A stretch of DNA of 56,692 bases, taken from Vibrio caribbeanicus ATCC BAA-2122. Its GTDB lineage: Bacteria > Pseudomonadota > Gammaproteobacteria > Enterobacterales > Vibrionaceae. How positions within the stretch are numbered: the first letter of the stretch is position 1; every line of letters begins with the position of its first letter. Positions 1 through 11,359 of the stretch are shown here, one piece after another. Below the pieces are notes generated by a model, which ran no database searches, was not told the DNA's origin, and worked only from the letters and a program-made list of their open reading frames with translations. The stretch covers positions 1 through 56,692 of the forward strand of contig NZ_AEIU01000072.1 in NCBI RefSeq assembly GCF_000165125.1. The letters run 5' to 3'. A program made the translations under genes and the position numbers.

Positions 1-92
1 TACCTTCTAGGTAGCCATCCATTCCGCAGCAATATTTTGCTTGAACTTACCTGTGGCAATGCTTGAAACCTGCACCTTTGAGTCAATACCCC
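1..92 (+). repeat. Degenerate 3' half of the Vibrio palindromic repeat
   Basis: This stretch aligns loosely with the right half of the long repeat seen at 8525-8790: an 'ccgcagcaatattttgcttgaac' like block, then 'gtggca', then a gap, then a Cys-poor 'cctgca...tttgagtcaataccc' end. It has drifted considerably and probably is an old copy. From about 93 to 610 I see no gene. That stretch is very AT-rich and holds only the upstream region of the dehydrogenase gene. Confidence 0.45.
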
Positions 93-610
93 CTACTAAA
101 GTATATATTTCTTATTAAGGGCACACGCCTTTTTTTATATATCAAACGATAACTATTTAGTATGTATTTTTGAGTTATTTATTTTTATTACTAATGTTTA
201 ATGGGAGGTGTCAATTTAGAACCACAAATGATACGTTTGTAATCTCGAGGCTGAGATAAAATCTAGATTATATTTTTTGTATATCGTAATTTGTCATTTA
301 AACCATTCTATATGTAATGACTATTTGTATGATTTTTTCTTTAACCTTGAAGGTTAAATGATGATAATAATAATGAATTTCCTTTGTTTGTATTATTCAA
401 GCTTCTGATTTTTATGGTTATTTTATTTTTGTTGATTTTTCTCTTTGTAATTTAATTAATGTAATTGTTAAACAGGTAAATTATTTATTTTGTCATGTTT
501 TTGTCTAAATTAGCTCTTTTTCTCAACTATGGGTAAAAATCACTGAAATTATCTAGTAAACTGTGACCACTGAAATATTTACAATAAGAATATCGATGAG
601 GAGATCAGTA

Positions 611-1489
611 ATGAGGCAACAGAAAGTCGCTTTCATTGGTTTGGGCGTTATGGGATACCCCATGTCAGGTTATCTAAGTAAGATGGGGTATGAGACTAAA
701 GTCTATAACCGGACGAAGGCAACGGCGGATCGCTGGGTAAATGACTATACGGGAACCGTTTGTGATACTCCCAAAGAAGCGGCGATAGATTGTGATGTTG
801 TTTTTATATGTGTCGGTAATGATGAAGACGTTCGCAGCGTAACTTACGGTTCAGATGGTATTTTATCTGGAATGAAAAGTGGGGCTGTGCTTGTGGACCA
901 TACCACAACATCCGCTGAGCTCGCAGTTGAATTAGCGAAAGTAGCTAAAGAGCAGGGTATTGATTTTATTGACGCTCCAGTTTCGGGCGGTCAAGCAGGG
1001 GCTGAAAATGGGGCTCTCACTGTTATGTGTGGTGGAGACCAGGCAGTGTTTGATCGCACGGCTCCCTATATGGCAGTGTATGCCAAACAAATCTCTCTAC
1101 TCGGAGAGAATGGTCAAGGTCAACGTTGTAAAATGGTGAACCAAATCTGCATTGGCGGTGTGTTACAAGGATTAAGTGAAGGTTTGTTACTTGCTCAAAA
1201 AGCGGGTTTAAAAATAGAGGATGTCGTAGAAACGCTTAAGCATGGTGCTGCTGGTTCATGGCAGATGGAAAACAGAGCAGTCACTATGACTCAAGATAAG
1301 TTCGACTTTGGCTTTGCCATCGATTGGATGCGCAAAGATCTCGGTTTTTGCCTTGATGAGGCTGAAAAATATGGAATTACATTGCCTTTGACCAAAGAAG
1401 TCTATGAAAAATACGGAGCTCTTCAAGCAAAGGGGCTCGGGAGACTTGATACCTCAGTTTTATGTAAAGCATTAGAAGAGCATCAATAA
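611..1489 (+). CDS. NAD(P)-dependent 3-hydroxyisobutyrate dehydrogenase-family oxidoreductase
   Basis: This is a 292-residue beta-hydroxyacid dehydrogenase of the 3-hydroxyisobutyrate / tartronate semialdehyde reductase family, likely cytosolic. The N-terminal Rossmann fold shows GLGVMG at residues 10-15. The substrate-binding signature DAPVSGG is at 121-127, and the family's catalytic lysine lies in KMVNQ (K174). The length is usual for the family. I chose the ATG at 611 because an AGGAG lies seven bases upstream. In-frame GTG 563 and ATG 596 would add residues ahead of the fold and lack such a site. It stands alone, with a repeat downstream and katG convergent. The exact hydroxyacid substrate cannot be told from sequence. 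Confidence 0.88.
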   Translation: MRQQKVAFIGLGVMGYPMSGYLSKMGYETKVYNRTKATADRWVNDYTGTVCDTPKEAAIDCDVVFICVGNDEDVRSVTYGSDGILSGMKSGAVLVDHTTTSAELAVELAKVAKEQGIDFIDAPVSGGQAGAENGALTVMCGGDQAVFDRTAPYMAVYAKQISLLGENGQGQRCKMVNQICIGGVLQGLSEGLLLAQKAGLKIEDVVETLKHGAAGSWQMENRAVTMTQDKFDFGFAIDWMRKDLGFCLDEAEKYGITLPLTKEVYEKYGALQAKGLGRLDTSVLCKALEEHQ

Positions 1490-1497
1490 TACTTTCG

Positions 1498-1599
1498 ATA
1501 CCCACGCAACTTCAAAATTTTAGGTTCTAGGTATAAGTCAGTACCACTTGCTTTTACAACAGTATGCTGAACCTTACATTTTGAAGTTACTTGGGTATG
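1498..1599. repeat. Short palindromic repeat copy between convergent genes
   Basis: A roughly 100-base element whose left end (GATACCCACGCAACTTCAAAA) and right end (TTTTGAAGTTACTTGGGTAT) are imperfect inverted repeats of each other and match the ends of the copies at 8525, 23383 and 27949. The interior is shorter than in the long copies. It lies between the dehydrogenase and katG. Confidence 0.7.
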
Positions 1600-1673
1600 T
1601 TTTTCGATAAGTGAACCCCGTTAGTTACTTGAATGTTTATGAGGCGCTTTAAAGCCCCCCATGCTACCTGATA

Positions 1674-3935
<2,262 letters not shown>

Positions 3936-4140
3936 TTACCGAGCAAAAAAAGGTTTTTGAAATGGATAATGACTATAAAATTAATAGTTAATTTCTATCT
4001 TGATGGTATTCATTAATGCGGATTCCTCTTTGACGAGAACAGAATAATTATTCAACGGAGTAATGATTTGATTATTATCGAGGCACTTCAATTTATGAGA
4101 ACGATTTGGAGAAGTAGATTGGTCGGTAAAAGGAACAGAA

Positions 4141-4245
4141 GGCATCGCTCTGAATCCTGCATTTTGAAGTCACTTGGGTATATCATTCCGCGGCGTTATT
4201 TTCCTTGAATGCAACACTATGATAAGGCTCTGAATCTTGAGGTAG
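4141..4245 (+). repeat. Two tandem right-end fragments of the palindromic repeat
   Basis: The right end of the repeat (GGCATCGCTCTGAATCCTGC to the CACTTGGGTATA terminus, 4141-4182) is followed at once by a second truncated and diverged right-half copy ending near 4245. This suggests insertion of one copy into or beside another. It lies between katG and the PI-PLC gene. The rest of 3843-4285 holds no gene that I can see. Confidence 0.65.
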
Positions 4246-4285
4246 AGTTACAGAGCCACTCTAACTGTCTGAAGACCTCTCCTTG

Positions 4286-5299
4286 TTAGGGGAAGTTTAG
4301 CCTAATAATTGTCTCAATCAGATCGGGACCAGGGAAATCGGCAGCAATAATACCCACATAATTTAGGTCATTATTGGCAAGGTACTCTTGGGTTAATATG
4401 TTGGTGCCTTCGAAAACAATAGCACACCAATCTCCCCAACAATCAACGCGCGGGAAGTCAGGGTAAAAGTCACCTTGAGAGCTAATAAAACCAGTCCATA
4501 GACGCTGTGAATCTGTTTCTGGTGAAGAGTGTCCACTGGCGACAAAGTAAGGAAAACTTCCCACTGATGCACTTAAGTAATTGATTACTCCGCGGTGATC
4601 GGTGGACTGAGCGTCCTGATTCGCTTTAATGAGTTGCTGTTTAATTGCACTCCACTTGCTGTAGAGTGACCAGTTTGAGTCCATTTTCCACTTATCTTGA
4701 ATGCTAAAAGAACCATAGGGCAAGCCAAACTTTTGATTAGTTTTCCTCGCAAAGTTCTCAAGTATGACAATCTTTCCGCGTAACTGACTGATGGTTGGGT
4801 TTTCTTCAGAGCCTTGCCAAAAAAGAGGGTAGTAGTTTGAGAAGTAACGAGCAAACGTGTCGCAAAAGGGCTCTGAGTTATTTTTACCGCGATACTCATT
4901 TCTTATTCTTATTAACACAGTTTCTGTTGGGTAGGAGTAAAGAAATCGTCCAACTTGATGGAGGATATCTCCAAACATCTGACGCTGAAAAACGGGACCA
5001 TGGTGTACAGCCAACACATTTTCGGTCTGCCTTAAACGTATATCAAGAAAACGTACTCCAGCCAATAGCTGCTCCTCTATCGACATTTTCTGTGTGATAA
5101 CGATATGTCCCCCATAAAGTGACGCTGAGTTGTGAGTTCCGGGAATATTGATATCTCGTAGCCGTGTGTTGTTATCTAGCTCACTCATCCAACCAGGAAA
5201 ATGCCTTGGGCTATGTTCTTGATATAAGTAACTCAAATCCTGATGACTGGAAACAGAAAATGTCAGTAAAGAGAGAAAAAGACCCATAATTACTTTCAT
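4286..5299 (-). CDS. Secreted phosphatidylinositol-specific phospholipase C X-domain protein
   Basis: A 337-residue protein with an N-terminal signal peptide (about residues 1-18) and a PI-PLC X TIM-barrel domain. The first catalytic-type histidine lies in NIPGTHNS (H56). The VRFLDIRL strand at 82-90 and the second histidine pair in AVHHGPV (H99/H100) follow the family order. Bacterial PI-PLCs cleave phosphatidylinositol or GPI anchors by acid-base chemistry with two histidines; the true lipid substrate here is unknown. ATG 5299 has an AGGGT upstream. It is a single-gene unit. A larger relative with an added beta-propeller is encoded at 29456-31975. Confidence 0.82.
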   Translation of the reverse strand: MKVIMGLFLSLLTFSVSSHQDLSYLYQEHSPRHFPGWMSELDNNTRLRDINIPGTHNSASLYGGHIVITQKMSIEEQLLAGVRFLDIRLRQTENVLAVHHGPVFQRQMFGDILHQVGRFLYSYPTETVLIRIRNEYRGKNNSEPFCDTFARYFSNYYPLFWQGSEENPTISQLRGKIVILENFARKTNQKFGLPYGSFSIQDKWKMDSNWSLYSKWSAIKQQLIKANQDAQSTDHRGVINYLSASVGSFPYFVASGHSSPETDSQRLWTGFISSQGDFYPDFPRVDCWGDWCAIVFEGTNILTQEYLANNDLNYVGIIAADFPGPDLIETIIRLNFP

Positions 5300-5516
5300 T
5301 ATTTTACCCTATGCACTGAATTGAAATCTCAGTATAGAAGGGAAAAAATTAGGTGATAAATTAGCCTATCTTCATTCTATGAAGCAGGTCATAATTAACT
5401 TAAACATTTCTTTGTTGTTTCTTTTAAATTGCTATGTTAGCTATTTATTTATATTTATTTTAAAGAAAATGAACTATTGTGTTAAATAATTTTGATAAGA
5501 GAAAATGGTATTTTGA

Positions 5517-6071
5517 GTGTTTAAAATAGAAACAAAGCGATTATTTTTGAGAGATATGATATTGAGTGATGTAAAGTCTTTTGTCGCTATATCACAAGAA
5601 AGAGATTACCAAGAATATTATTCTGAGCAAGACTGTCAGCCAGAATTGTATGAAAAATTAACCAGACAGTTTGTCGATCAAGCAAATCAATTACCCCGGC
5701 AAGCCTATCAGCTTGCTGTTGAATGTAGGGCGACATCTCAGATGATTGGCGTGGTATGTCTGCGGCTAGAGAGTGAAGACCAAGCCTCTTTTGGGTGTGG
5801 TTTGGCAACGAATCGATGGGGAGAAGGTTTGATGCATGAAGCAGCGAGAGCATTGCTCAATTATGGGTTTGAACATTTGAAAATTCATCGAATTTACGCA
5901 GAAACTATTAGTGAAAATTGTTCCGCAATTAAATTGTGTCACAGTCTCAAAATGCGTAAAGAAGCACATTTTGCTCAACATCGATTTTTCAAACAGAGAT
6001 GGTGGGATACTGCCGTATATGCGATATTAAGAAATGAATGGCTTGAAATAAATAGTAGGGAAGAAATATGA
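5517..6071 (+). CDS. GNAT-family N-acetyltransferase (RimJ/RimL-like)
   Basis: A 184-residue GNAT acetyltransferase. The opening 'ETKRLFLRDMILSDVKSF' is typical of the RimJ/RimL subgroup, which acetylates protein N-termini or small molecules. The acetyl-CoA region falls at about 90-130 (GLATNRWGEGLMHEAARALL), followed by a 'HRIYAET...N..AIKLCHSL' segment in the usual C-terminal place. The start is the GTG at 5517 because a stop codon lies directly before it in frame; the ribosome-binding site is weak. Its stop overlaps the start of the next gene by four bases, so the two are probably translationally coupled. The substrate is unknown. Confidence 0.85.
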   Translation: MFKIETKRLFLRDMILSDVKSFVAISQERDYQEYYSEQDCQPELYEKLTRQFVDQANQLPRQAYQLAVECRATSQMIGVVCLRLESEDQASFGCGLATNRWGEGLMHEAARALLNYGFEHLKIHRIYAETISENCSAIKLCHSLKMRKEAHFAQHRFFKQRWWDTAVYAILRNEWLEINSREEI

Positions 6072-6283
6072 ATCGAATTAATCCAGCTAAATTAATGAAA
6101 AGTAAATGGACGGCGCTAGAGCCACGTAATAAAGAAAAACACTTTTTAGTAACCGAAATAGAATTCAATGAAGATGGCAGTGTTAATGAATGTATCATTG
6201 AGGCTATCATGTCAAAAAATATCTACAGCATCGATTGGGTCGAGTTAAAAGATGAGAATAAATGGTTACAGGGCTGGAAGTAG
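6068..6283 (+). CDS. Small Trp-rich conserved protein (TIGR02450 family)
   Basis: A 71-residue protein of the TIGR02450 type, a family of small tryptophan-containing proteins of unknown function. Family hallmarks visible here are 'NPAKLMKSKWTA' near the N-terminus, 'EKHFLVTEIEF' in the middle and 'IDWVELKDENKWLQGWK' at the end. It shares an ATGA overlap with the upstream acetyltransferase gene, implying coupled expression. No signal peptide or membrane segment is seen. The function is not known. Confidence 0.85.
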   Translation: MNRINPAKLMKSKWTALEPRNKEKHFLVTEIEFNEDGSVNECIIEAIMSKNIYSIDWVELKDENKWLQGWK

Positions 6284-6287
6284 TCAA

Positions 6288-6450
6288 TATACTCAAGTGA
6301 CTTCAAAGTGCAGGATTCAGAGCGATGCCACAGCGTTGAGTTTAAGGGAAATAACGAAGCGGAATAGTCGGCTCTTACCAAATTGTTTTATAGGTCATTT
6401 GGGAACATGTGGCGCACATACCTAAATGATTTGGAGGCACTTAGGTATGT
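6288..6450 (-). repeat. Palindromic repeat copy, reversed and partly rearranged
   Basis: The left part, 6288 to about 6383, is the reverse complement of the right half of the long repeat at 8525-8790. It includes the GATGCCACAG and AAATAACG blocks and a terminus reading TATACTCAAGTGACTTCAAA. The remainder, to about 6450, contains a diverged palindromic arm (CATACCTAAATGATTTGGAG and ACTTAGGTATG). It lies downstream of the TIGR02450 gene and may act as a transcript end structure. Confidence 0.65.
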
Positions 6451-6467
6451 CGCCAGTTTGTCTAAAT

Positions 6468-6650
6468 CTAAGAGTAAAAAATAACTTGTTCATCATCAGA
6501 GGTCATAAGACATGCTTTTTTCTCTTTGATAAGCTGTGCAGCGTAAGAAGGAGTTACCGCCGCTACATCACCTTTCGCTTTGACCGTTAATGCTTCCCAA
6601 GCTTGGTCTCTGTATTTACCTGTTTCGGTATATTGGATAAGTACTTTCAT
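6468..6650 (-). CDS. Small conserved-looking hypothetical protein (60 aa)
   Basis: A 60-residue protein starting MKVLIQYTETGKYRDQAWEA. I chose ATG 6650 because AAGGAAA precedes it by seven bases; the open frame extends 13 codons further upstream without a good site. It is mixed in charge with no signal peptide, membrane segment or cysteine pair. I do not recognise the family. The clean ribosome-binding site and normal codon use suggest that it is real. Confidence 0.6.
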   Translation of the reverse strand: MKVLIQYTETGKYRDQAWEALTVKAKGDVAAVTPSYAAQLIKEKKACLMTSDDEQVIFYS

Positions 6651-6892
6651 CGTATTTTCCTTCAATTTTTGTTGCTGTGTAATTAACACTAATCCTTTTA
6701 AATCCGAACTGCGATGGCTAATTTTGCAACATAAGTTTCTCTAAAATGAAACCTATTGATTAATTTTTGAACAATCATGGGGTTGGAGAGAGGTTTGAAC
6801 CTTAACAAAGACGATTTTAAGATTTGAACACTAGAAAGAGGATTCGTATGTGATGGAATTGGGGACGATATGTCCCCAGCTAAAAAGTGAGG

Positions 6893-7210
6893 TTAATTGA
6901 TCAGTTCGTAGCGTATTTCGAATAGTGAGTCGATGTTTGGGTAAATTTCTCTGATCAAGGTCTTTAGACGCTCAAGATCCATAGATTCCTGTTCTGCATG
7001 GTGTTGGTTGATATCTGAAAAAGCGAGGGGCTCGACCGATAAGATGCGGATGTTGCATACTTTTTCGTTAGTTTCTAGTGTGTATACAGACACCGTAGAA
7101 CTCGGTACATAATGCGCTTCTGATGCATCACGGATGGTAATCGTCTTTTTGCCAGCCTTGATGAGAGGGGTTAAAAACTCGAAGAAGGTTATTTTAGATG
7201 GTGCGCTCAT
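6893..7210 (-). CDS. ASCH-domain N4-acetylcytidine amidohydrolase (YqfB-like)
   Basis: A 105-residue ASCH-domain protein. It closely follows E. coli YqfB, which hydrolyses N4-acetylcytidine. The segment ITFFEFLTPLIKAGKKTITIRDASEAHY carries the conserved lysine and threonine of the YqfB site. 'HAEQESMDLERLKTLIREIYP' matches the conserved C-terminal helix with its glutamate. Its ATG overlaps the stop of the helicase gene by four bases, so it is the second gene of an RNA-related two-gene operon. Assignment to YqfB rather than another ASCH protein rests on remembered similarity. Confidence 0.85.
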   Translation of the reverse strand: MSAPSKITFFEFLTPLIKAGKKTITIRDASEAHYVPSSTVSVYTLETNEKVCNIRILSVEPLAFSDINQHHAEQESMDLERLKTLIREIYPNIDSLFEIRYELIN

Positions 7211-8406
7211 TGATCATCCTTTATCTGACGCTTATGTTTAGGAACATAATTTAAAATAGAGATCGGGACAGGTTTGCGTGGTTGAAAACCCTCAATTTCT
7301 CTTCGCTCAATCAGATGCCCAAGGCGAGATTCAATCATGCAGAGGTTCTTGAAATTATCTTTTGACACAAATGAGATAGCTTCACCGTTGGCATCAGCTC
7401 GACCCGTCCGCCCGATACGGTGAACATACTCGTCAGCTGGAAAGGGAAGGTCGTAGTTGATGACTCGGCTAAGTCCTTCAATGTCGATACCACGAGCGCC
7501 AACACCTGTTGCAATAAGGTACTTAATCTCTCCAGATTTGAAATCATCCAGCAGTTTTGAACGAATTGCTTGGCTACGTCCACTGTGGAATGCCTCGGCA
7601 TAAATGCCTCGTTTCTCAAGTTGGCTAGCCAGTTTCGCTGCACCATGTTTGGTTTCGATAAAGATGAGCGCCTGGTCCCAGTTGTTGTGCTGGATCAGAT
7701 GGCTCAATAACGCAGATTTTTTATCCTTATCCACAGTGATTAACCATTGCTCGATGTTCTTTTTGGAGGCTTGGTTAGCTGCGATCGAAATCTCATAAGG
7801 ATTGTAGACAGCGGTTTTCGCTAAATCACGGACTTTATTTGATAACGTGGCAGAGAATAGTAAGTTTTGAATGTCTCTAGGCAGGCGGTCTAGTATTTTA
7901 TTGATGCCCTCGATAAAGCCCATATCGAGCATTTTATCTGCTTCGTCTAGAACCAGTATTTCGATTTCTTCAAAGTAAATGGCACGCTTGCCGTAGAGAT
8001 CGAGTAAACGTCCAGGGGTTGCGACGACTATATCGATCCCATCTATGAGTGCTTGCTTTTGTGCCTTGTCGTCAACACCACCATAGAGAGCGATTGACTT
8101 TAGTGATAAATACTTTCCATAGCTTTGGATTTTTTCTTCAACTTGAAGAGCAAGTTCTCTTGTCGGCGTAAGTATGAGGGCGCGAGCGCGTTTCTTTTTT
8201 TGAGTTTGACCAGCGTTAAGCTTCTGTAGTATCGGAAGAACAAAGCTCGCCGTCTTTCCGGTTCCCGTTTGTGCCGCAGCAAGTAAGTCTTGCCCACTTA
8301 AAGCTGAAGGTATCGCTTGTGTTTGGATATGGGTTGGTTTTTGATAGCCAAGCTCGTGAATGGCATCAATAAGGGGTTGCTCTAAGCCAAGTTTTGAGAA
8401 CGACAT
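7207..8406 (-). CDS. DEAD-box ATP-dependent RNA helicase (RhlE-like)
   Basis: A 399-residue DEAD-box helicase. The Q-motif region (FSKLGLEQPLIDAIHELGYQKPTHIQ) begins right at the N-terminus. Motif I AQTGTGKT is at 45-52, PTRELALQ at 81-88, TPGRL at 130-134, DEAD at 154-157 and SAT at 185-187. HRIGRTGR is in the second RecA domain. The C-terminal extension is short, as in compact RhlE relatives. I chose ATG 8406, which has AGAGAG upstream; earlier in-frame codons add a non-conserved extension. It is coupled to the YqfB-like gene downstream. It probably remodels rRNA or mRNA structure. Confidence 0.92.
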   Translation of the reverse strand: MSFSKLGLEQPLIDAIHELGYQKPTHIQTQAIPSALSGQDLLAAAQTGTGKTASFVLPILQKLNAGQTQKKKRARALILTPTRELALQVEEKIQSYGKYLSLKSIALYGGVDDKAQKQALIDGIDIVVATPGRLLDLYGKRAIYFEEIEILVLDEADKMLDMGFIEGINKILDRLPRDIQNLLFSATLSNKVRDLAKTAVYNPYEISIAANQASKKNIEQWLITVDKDKKSALLSHLIQHNNWDQALIFIETKHGAAKLASQLEKRGIYAEAFHSGRSQAIRSKLLDDFKSGEIKYLIATGVGARGIDIEGLSRVINYDLPFPADEYVHRIGRTGRADANGEAISFVSKDNFKNLCMIESRLGHLIERREIEGFQPRKPVPISILNYVPKHKRQIKDDQ

Positions 8407-8524
8407 GCTTACTCTCTGGGTTTTAACGTATATGGTTGGCATATTGCCTTGTTCAACGCAAGATTTTAGCATGAGGAAAGCAAACTGGGTGAGTTATTTA
8501 TACTCCAGTATAACTTTCCTCTAA

Positions 8525-8790
8525 TATACCCAAGTGACCTCAAGATGCTAGGTTCAGCGAGAATGGCTTGCTTTCCAGGCAAGGCAACGATTTGAAAATC
8601 TAGTCATCTAAATTGAAAATCGGTAACGACGCATGTAAAGCAAGACAACTCGCCCTTTGGGAGCGTGCCACAGTGCCGATTTCATCGTCAAACAACTTGG
8701 TAAGAGTCGACTATTACGCTGCGTTATTTTCCTTGAACTCAACACTGTGGCATCGCTCTGAATCCTGCAGTTTGAAGTCACTTGGGTATA
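8525..8790 (+). repeat. Full-length 266-bp palindromic repeat
   Basis: A full copy of the element with ends TATACCCAAGTGACCTCAA and TTTGAAGTCACTTGGGTATA as near-perfect inverted repeats. It is almost identical to 23383-23648. The interior has a left arm (CTAGGTTCAGCGAGAATGG), a central AAATTGAAAATCGGTAACGA block and a right arm (GTGGCATCGCTCTGAATCC). No transposase is encoded; the short open frames inside it are by-products. It resembles a MITE or an ERIC-like structured intergenic repeat. Confidence 0.88.
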
Positions 8791-8804
8791 GTATGGCAGT
8801 ACCA

Positions 8805-9272
8805 TTATTCTGGTATTTTGGTAATAATTTCAGTAGTGACAGAATTGGCGATAAAGCAGTGTTCATGTGATAGATGGTGCAGTTTCTCTAATTGTTCACG
8901 ATTCGGTATCTTAGAACCAGAAAATTGAATCTCGGGGTGCAAGATAACTTTAGTCACAGAGCTTTTTCCTTGACTGTCCTCCTCTAAGTAACCCACGGCA
9001 TGATCAAAATACTGATCGATCACAAATCGTTGTTTGGCAGCAATGTTTAAAAAAGTCAACATATGGCAGCTTGATATTGCGGCAATAAACGCTTCTTCTG
9101 GATCGACATTATCGGCGACGGACAAAGGCAATGGTACGACATGTGGCGAAGATGAAGCAGGGACGACCACACCACCATCAAATACCCAAATGTGCCCACG
9201 ACTGTATTGGTTGTCTTTAAAAGGTTCATTATCATCGCGTTGCCATTTGATTACGGCACTGTGTTGAGCCAT
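8805..9272 (-). CDS. OsmC-family peroxiredoxin-like protein
   Basis: A 155-residue OsmC/Ohr-superfamily protein. Members reduce organic hydroperoxides using two conserved cysteines. Here C69 lies in AAISSCHML and C139 in HEHCFIANSV, with the supporting glutamate at E60 in DPEEAF. The length matches small OsmC proteins. It belongs to the general OsmC branch rather than clearly to Ohr. It sits between a repeat and a terminator for the next gene and is transcribed alone. With katG in the same window it adds to peroxide defence, but there is no sign that the two are co-regulated. Confidence 0.87.
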   Translation of the reverse strand: MAQHSAVIKWQRDDNEPFKDNQYSRGHIWVFDGGVVVPASSSPHVVPLPLSVADNVDPEEAFIAAISSCHMLTFLNIAAKQRFVIDQYFDHAVGYLEEDSQGKSSVTKVILHPEIQFSGSKIPNREQLEKLHHLSHEHCFIANSVTTEIITKIPE

Positions 9273-9390
9273 TCGATTCTACCTCAGTAAGCGAAATTTA
9301 ATTTAGTTGTTTATCATTAAAGCGGGTCAACAATAAAGTCAATCTAAACAAAAATTTAGCACGCCTCGCAAGTTTTTATTTAAAATAAAA

Positions 9391-9414
9391 AAGCCCTATA
9401 TTATAACAGGGCTT
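9391..9414 (-). terminator. Rho-independent terminator of the 9430-10182 gene
   Basis: On the minus strand the stem AAGCCCT / AGGGCTT is followed by a TTTTTTATTTT tract, just after the stop codon of the binding-protein gene. It is a standard intrinsic terminator. Confidence 0.85.
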
Positions 9415-9429
9415 TCTTGTCGGCATTAT

Positions 9430-10182
9430 TTACATCTTATAATCACCACGAGCGGAAGCTCTGATATATTCCTCTAGTTTGCCTTGCATTTTTAATTCAG
9501 CTAAGCCGCGATTAAATGCTTCAACGAGAGCATCGTTTTGAGGCGATTTTTTGGAGAAGATGATATGGTAGTCTCGCTCGGCAAATAATTTGGGGTTTGC
9601 TTCAATTTTGTGGGTTAAACCGAGCTGTTTAATGATCTCAAGGCCCGCTAAGGTGTTGGACAACACTGCGTCTAATCGATTGAGCATTAACATTCGATAA
9701 CTTTTCTCTAAGGATGGAGAGCGAAGAACTTTTACCTCTCCCTGTTTTTCCAGCTCATCGATTCCGTAAGTGTAGCCAACCACGCCACCCACTCTATATT
9801 GTCCAAGATCTGTATTATGCAGCCAAGAGATGGGCTTGTTCTTTAATTGAAAGACGGAAGTGCTTTTGTTGAATATTGGTTCACTAAAAAAGAAATGCTT
9901 TTCGCGCTCCTCGGTTCTAGTCCAACCTATAGTGCTGTCAAAAAAACCTAGTCTTGTCATTTCAAAGCCTCGATTCCAAGATAAGTAGCTAAACTGAACA
10001 GTATAACCTTGTGTCTCAAACGCTTCTTTGACGATATGAGTGAGGAACCCACCGTGCCTGAGTTTGCTCGAGGTATAAGGTGGCCACTCACCGTTGGCTA
10101 TTTTTACGACTTTGGCATGAGCGAAGAAACTTATGTTGAGCAATACAGATAGACAAATGATATGAAACATTACTTTAATCAT
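9430..10182 (-). CDS. Periplasmic solute-binding protein (SBP_bac_3 type), orphan
   Basis: A 250-residue secreted protein with a signal peptide (about 1-22, ending in FFAHA) and a family 3 periplasmic binding fold. 'VKIANGEWPPYTS' opens the mature domain and 'GFFDSTIGWTRTEEREKHFFFSEP' marks the first lobe. Such proteins usually bind amino acids or similar ligands for ABC importers, or act as sensors. I chose ATG 10182 because a perfect AGGAGG precedes it. No permease or ATPase gene is adjacent. The protein at 10514-11266 is a close paralogue, sharing for example 'HIV(K/R)EAFE.(Q/E)GYTV'. The two genes are separated by 331 bases in which I see no gene or clear terminator. Confidence 0.85.
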   Translation of the reverse strand: MIKVMFHIICLSVLLNISFFAHAKVVKIANGEWPPYTSSKLRHGGFLTHIVKEAFETQGYTVQFSYLSWNRGFEMTRLGFFDSTIGWTRTEEREKHFFFSEPIFNKSTSVFQLKNKPISWLHNTDLGQYRVGGVVGYTYGIDELEKQGEVKVLRSPSLEKSYRMLMLNRLDAVLSNTLAGLEIIKQLGLTHKIEANPKLFAERDYHIIFSKKSPQNDALVEAFNRGLAELKMQGKLEEYIRASARGDYKM

Positions 10183-10513
10183 ATTAATGCCTCCTAAACA
10201 TCGATACACAAGAAACTAAGGTGTTAATGATTACATTATCATTAAGAGGCTAGATTTCATACAGAATGGCGTATTAAAATTGTTTCAAAAATGAGACGTC
10301 GGATGTAATAGCGAATATAAAACGATAATTGGCTTTGAAATGATTTGGTTCAATCTATTGAATTTAAATAAAAATTAGTATTTAAACAAGTATTGTTCGG
10401 GGGAAGTGCTCGTACTCGGTGCTGAAAGCAATGAACCACAGGTGCACCTATGTAGTAAGGTATCGATATGCTTGATTCAAGCCCCACGCGCAATGAGTGA
10501 GGCGAGAAACTGT

Positions 10514-11266
10514 TTACATTTTATATTCACCACGCACAGAAGCTTCTCGATATGCTTCAAGCTTGCCTTGTGCTTTTAACTTGGCCAAACCTCGATTAAA
10601 TGCATCTAGTATCTCTTGCTTTTGTGGCGATTTTTTGGAAACAATGACAAAGTAATCGCGTTCAGTCAGTGGTTTAGCATTGGGCTCTATTTTATCTCGT
10701 AGCCCGAGTTTGGTAACGGTTTCTAGGCCGACATCTGTATCTTCAAGAACAATATCTAAACGGCCTGCACTGAGTTTTTTGTAATTATTCTCAGGACTAG
10801 CGATGCGTTGTACCTTCACTTTCCCTGTTTTTTCAAGGTCCTCTATTCCATAGGCATAACCTGTAACGCCACCAATTTTATAGTTAGCTAGATCAGACTT
10901 ACTGCTCCAACTGATGGGTTTGGCTTTTTGCTGGAATAATGCAGTACTCAGTGTTATCACTGGATCGCTGTACAAGAAAAACTGTTGGCGTTCATCATTT
11001 TTGCTCCAGACCAGAGAAGCATCATAATTACCCGCCTTGGCTTGCTCAAAGCCACGTTTCCACGGTAAATAATCGAACTCAACAGTATAGCCTTCTGCTT
11101 CAAACGCTTCTCTTACGATATGAGTGATAAAGCCACCGTGTTTAAGCTTATCAGAGCAGTACGGTGCCCATTCACCGTTGGCGAGCTTGACTGTTTTTGC
11201 ATGAGTAACCGACGACAAACAGACAATAATGGCGACAAACATCATACGGAAAAATTGGGTAAACAT
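10514..11266 (-). CDS. Periplasmic solute-binding protein (SBP_bac_3 type), paralogue
   Basis: A 250-residue secreted binding protein paralogous to the one encoded at 9430-10182. The signal peptide spans about 1-23. The mature region starts 'KTVKLANGEWAPYCSDKLKHGGF'-like, with the ligand-site tryptophan and tyrosine retained. ATG 11266 has AAGGA upstream. Both copies end with the same YRxASxRGxYKM-type tail, so they arose by tandem duplication. Again no transporter genes are nearby, so it may feed a remote ABC system or act as a sensor partner. Confidence 0.84.
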   Translation of the reverse strand: MFTQFFRMMFVAIIVCLSSVTHAKTVKLANGEWAPYCSDKLKHGGFITHIVREAFEAEGYTVEFDYLPWKRGFEQAKAGNYDASLVWSKNDERQQFFLYSDPVITLSTALFQQKAKPISWSSKSDLANYKIGGVTGYAYGIEDLEKTGKVKVQRIASPENNYKKLSAGRLDIVLEDTDVGLETVTKLGLRDKIEPNAKPLTERDYFVIVSKKSPQKQEILDAFNRGLAKLKAQGKLEAYREASVRGEYKM

Positions 11267-11359
11267 TATTAAAATCCTTTTGAAATCAAATAAGCCCTTA
11301 AAGCTTAGTTGTTGATATTAATATCACCAAAAAATCTGTGTCTGCCACTCTAGTTTTTA

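Noticed and set aside
4585-4899. 104-codon frame inside the PI-PLC gene
   Set aside because: Same strand but a different frame of a gene with a complete signal peptide and catalytic histidines; no start signal of its own.
8613-8870. Open frame inside the repeat at 8525-8790, and its twin at 23471-23674
   Set aside because: Both translate the same repeat interior and lack ribosome-binding sites; the similarity comes from the repeat, not from a gene.
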